DNA of 64,000 nucleotides from Acidobacteriaceae bacterium (GTDB taxonomy: Bacteria; Acidobacteriota; Terriglobia; Bryobacterales; Bryobacteraceae): assembly GCA_019233755.1 (NCBI GenBank), contig JAFAMD010000039.1:1-64000 (forward strand), read 5' to 3'. Under the pieces are notes generated by a model. It saw only the letters and a list, made by a program, of their open reading frames with translations, made no database searches and was not told where the DNA came from. Positions 62,113-64,000 of this stretch are shown here, piece by piece. Each line of letters starts with the position of its first letter. The first letter of the stretch is position 1. The position numbers and the translations under genes are program-made.

Positions 62113-63729
62113 TTGGCGCAATTCCTCGATCTTTTCGGATTTTTGTCCGTCCTGTTGCGCGCAGCCACGCTCTCGTTCGGCGCTATCGCGGTTGGAGGCG
62201 TGGCTTTCTCGCTCATCGTGCGCCGCGGATCTGCGCCGTCCGCATCCTCGAGCCGATTGCTTTCCATCTCAGCGTTTTGTCTGGCTGCGACTGAACTCTC
62301 GTATGTTCTCGCCAACTCAGCTATCCTGGCCAGCACAGCGGATCTAAGCTTGCGTGAACTGATCGGCGCGTCCTATTTTGCGTGGGGCTGCACAAGCGCC
62401 GCTGCGGCCCTGGTGCTCGGCATCCGCTCCGCTACCCGTGCTCCGCGCGTCGGGCCCTTGGAAGTTATGTGCGCGCTCGTGATTCTTTCCGCAACGGTTG
62501 CTACGAGTCACGCCGCTGCGCGTCTGGATCATCAGTCTGTGCTGGTCGTTGCCACCGCACTCCATCAAGGCGCGGCCGCTGCCTGGATAGGCGGCTTGCC
62601 CTATCTCCTGCTCACACTTCGTAGGTGCGACTCAGCGGAAGCGGTCGCTCTGTGCAAGCGCTTCTCCCGCATGGCCGTGGTGAGTGTTGTGTCACTGTTT
62701 GGCGCCGGGGTGGTACTCTCGCGGTTCTACATTGGTGAGCCGGCCGCTCTCTATGGCACTACGTATGGTGTCATGGTCACCGCAAAGGCGCTCTTATTCG
62801 CGCTCATCCTCTCGCTCGGTGCACTCAATTTCCGCCTGATTCGAGCCCCCGGGCAACGCGGTGACGGGTGGCTCAAATGGCTCGGTCGGATATCGGAAGC
62901 CGAAATCGGAATCGGGATAACCGCACTGCTCGCTGCCGCTTCGCTGACCTCTCAGCCTCCTGCGATCGACCTCACAAGCAATCGGGTGGACCTTTCGACG
63001 ATTGTTCAAAGAGTGTCGCCCAAGCTGCCGCGGATGGATACGCCCCCGCTCTCCACTCTGTCGCCCTCCTCGCGCGAGGTGTGGAAAAAGGAGCATCCTC
63101 CAGGCACTCCTAATGCGCAGATGTACGTACCCGGCCAGGAGCCATATGTCCCTCCTACTGCGGGCGACATCGCATGGTCGGAATACAACCATCACTGGGC
63201 GGGTCTCGTTGTGCTTGTCATGGGCGTTCTGGCCGTGTTGTCCCGCTACCGGTGGTTCACCTGGGCCCGGCACTGGCCCATCGCTTTTGTAGGTCTCGCC
63301 GTGTTTCTGCTTCTAAGGGCCGACCCGGAAAACTGGCCGCTGGGGCCGAGCGGCTTCTGGGAAAGCTTTGAATCATCAGATGTTGCCCAACATCGGCTCT
63401 TCGTGCTGCTCATTGTTGTTTTCGCTGCCTTCGAGTGGGGAGTTCAAACCCGCCGTCTCGCCGCTCCCAAGGCTGCCCTCGTCTTTCCCGCCGTTTGCGC
63501 CTTAGGTGGCGCCCTGCTGCTTACCCACATGCATGGTGTCACCAACATACGGGACGAATTGCTGGCCGAGCTCAGCCATACCCCTCTCGCTCTCCTGGCC
63601 GTGACCGCCGGATGGGCCCGTTGGCTCGATCTCCGCTTTCCAGGACCCGCACATCGAGTGGCCGCTCGCATTTGGCCTGTCTGCTTCGCACTGATCGGAG
63701 TTGTGCTCCTTCTCTATCGGGAAGCTTGA
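62113..63729 (+). CDS. CopD-family copper resistance/import membrane protein
   Basis: The frame opens at TTG 62113 and gives 538 residues with about 13 membrane helices. The first half matches CopD: FLDLFGFLSVLLRAATLSFG, AALHQGAAAAWIGGLPYLL-like VVATALHQGAAAAWIGGLPY, and RFSRMAVVSVVSLFGAGVVL, SRFYIGEPAALYGTTYGVMV, TAKALLFALILSLGALNFRL. Its conserved His residues are candidate copper ligands. The second half adds a further membrane region (WSEYNHHWAGLVVLVMGVLA; LLLTHMHGVTNIRDELLAEL). CopD proteins move copper across the inner membrane. No CopC-like partner is adjacent. Confidence 0.85.
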   Translation: MAQFLDLFGFLSVLLRAATLSFGAIAVGGVAFSLIVRRGSAPSASSSRLLSISAFCLAATELSYVLANSAILASTADLSLRELIGASYFAWGCTSAAAALVLGIRSATRAPRVGPLEVMCALVILSATVATSHAAARLDHQSVLVVATALHQGAAAAWIGGLPYLLLTLRRCDSAEAVALCKRFSRMAVVSVVSLFGAGVVLSRFYIGEPAALYGTTYGVMVTAKALLFALILSLGALNFRLIRAPGQRGDGWLKWLGRISEAEIGIGITALLAAASLTSQPPAIDLTSNRVDLSTIVQRVSPKLPRMDTPPLSTLSPSSREVWKKEHPPGTPNAQMYVPGQEPYVPPTAGDIAWSEYNHHWAGLVVLVMGVLAVLSRYRWFTWARHWPIAFVGLAVFLLLRADPENWPLGPSGFWESFESSDVAQHRLFVLLIVVFAAFEWGVQTRRLAAPKAALVFPAVCALGGALLLTHMHGVTNIRDELLAELSHTPLALLAVTAGWARWLDLRFPGPAHRVAARIWPVCFALIGVVLLLYREA

Positions 63730-63732
63730 CTC

Positions 63733-64000
63733 CGGCCCGCAAAGGTCCGGAATCAGGCCCAGGTTCCGCAACCCGCAGAAGACATTTGCGAAACTCGTGC
63801 ACAAGGGCCGCTTGCCGCTCGAACAGGTTCAGCCCTCGGCCGCTACCGAACAACATTTCGGCGTACGGCAGGAGCTCAACGGGCGGATCACAGTCGACCC
63901 GGATTGCCCGAGAGATGTCCGGAGAAGCGGAACAGATCTGAAATGAACATATTCGAAATGCTGGACACCCTCGAGGCCGGGATTCTTGCCCTGCGTAGTG
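63733..64000. other. Right-edge region, no secure gene
   Basis: Past the CopD stop I see no terminator and no family motif. A rightward frame starts at ATG 63943 (MNIFEMLDTLEAGILALRS) and runs off the edge; GGAGAAG lies at 63921-63927, too far for a good ribosome site. A leftward frame is open across 63857-64000 and includes VELLPYAEMLFGSGRGLNLF, but without a recognisable family or start. Either could be the end or beginning of a gene cut by the window. Confidence 0.3.

Overview
The window is a 64-kb, GC-rich, gene-dense bacterial chromosome segment, most plausibly from an Acidobacteriota member, perhaps near the Solibacter/Bryobacter group. This is inferred from the mix of families: remnants of MacB-like ADOP permeases, a TonB-receptor-like protein with an N-terminal carboxypeptidase-regulatory domain, a four-helix-bundle (23S rRNA intervening-sequence) protein remnant, SYLF, YfhO-like and GH106/GH88 proteins. 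No rRNA, tRNA, CRISPR array or replication origin was seen.

Layout. 1-2121: a GH106-type alpha-L-rhamnosidase cut by the left edge. 2387-6722: an accessory, partly decayed island. It holds an intact mazEF pair, an IS4-type transposase remnant, a frameshifted ribbon-helix-helix antitoxin and two fragments of an ADOP permease. Between the permease fragments lie two intact genes: a Vps62/DUF946-like protein and a compact relative of the three-domain Cry delta-endotoxins. That pair is the most unusual content of the window. 6850-16607: a cell-surface glycan locus with glycosyltransferases, a GT2-methyltransferase fusion, a YfhO-like membrane protein, a GT carrying nine 38-residue repeats, and two sugar-nucleotide epimerases. 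16593-22538: an S41 protease, D-Ala-D-Ala ligase, a SYLF protein and the late heme genes hemG and hemE. 22673-30430: the translation/transcription cluster rimP-nusA-infB-DUF503-rbfA (minus strand), plus hrcA and rsfS.

30545-38491: assorted genes. They include a secreted coiled-coil protein with a possible metallopeptidase tail, a PDZ-membrane-GAF-PP2C phosphatase, hpt, an OpgC-like acyltransferase, a CDGSH protein, a GH88 hydrolase and mscL. 38492-48045: a ten-gene minus-strand run, ilvE, a fused E1 alpha/beta 2-oxoacid dehydrogenase, then paaA-B-C-D-E-N-G-I. It reads as a route from an amino acid through a 2-oxoacid to an acyl-CoA and aerobic phenylacetyl-CoA catabolism. 48165-55830: a putative outer-membrane barrel protein, fabI, a Gld-type ABC export/auxiliary operon and pncB.

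55854-64000: a small cysteine-rich secreted protein next to a TonB-receptor-like protein, a four-helix-bundle pseudogene beside a short satellite repeat, a SABATH-type methyltransferase, an unknown secreted protein, a lytic transglycosylase and a CopD-family protein. Family assignments come from reading motifs and remembered family features. No database search or structure prediction was run.
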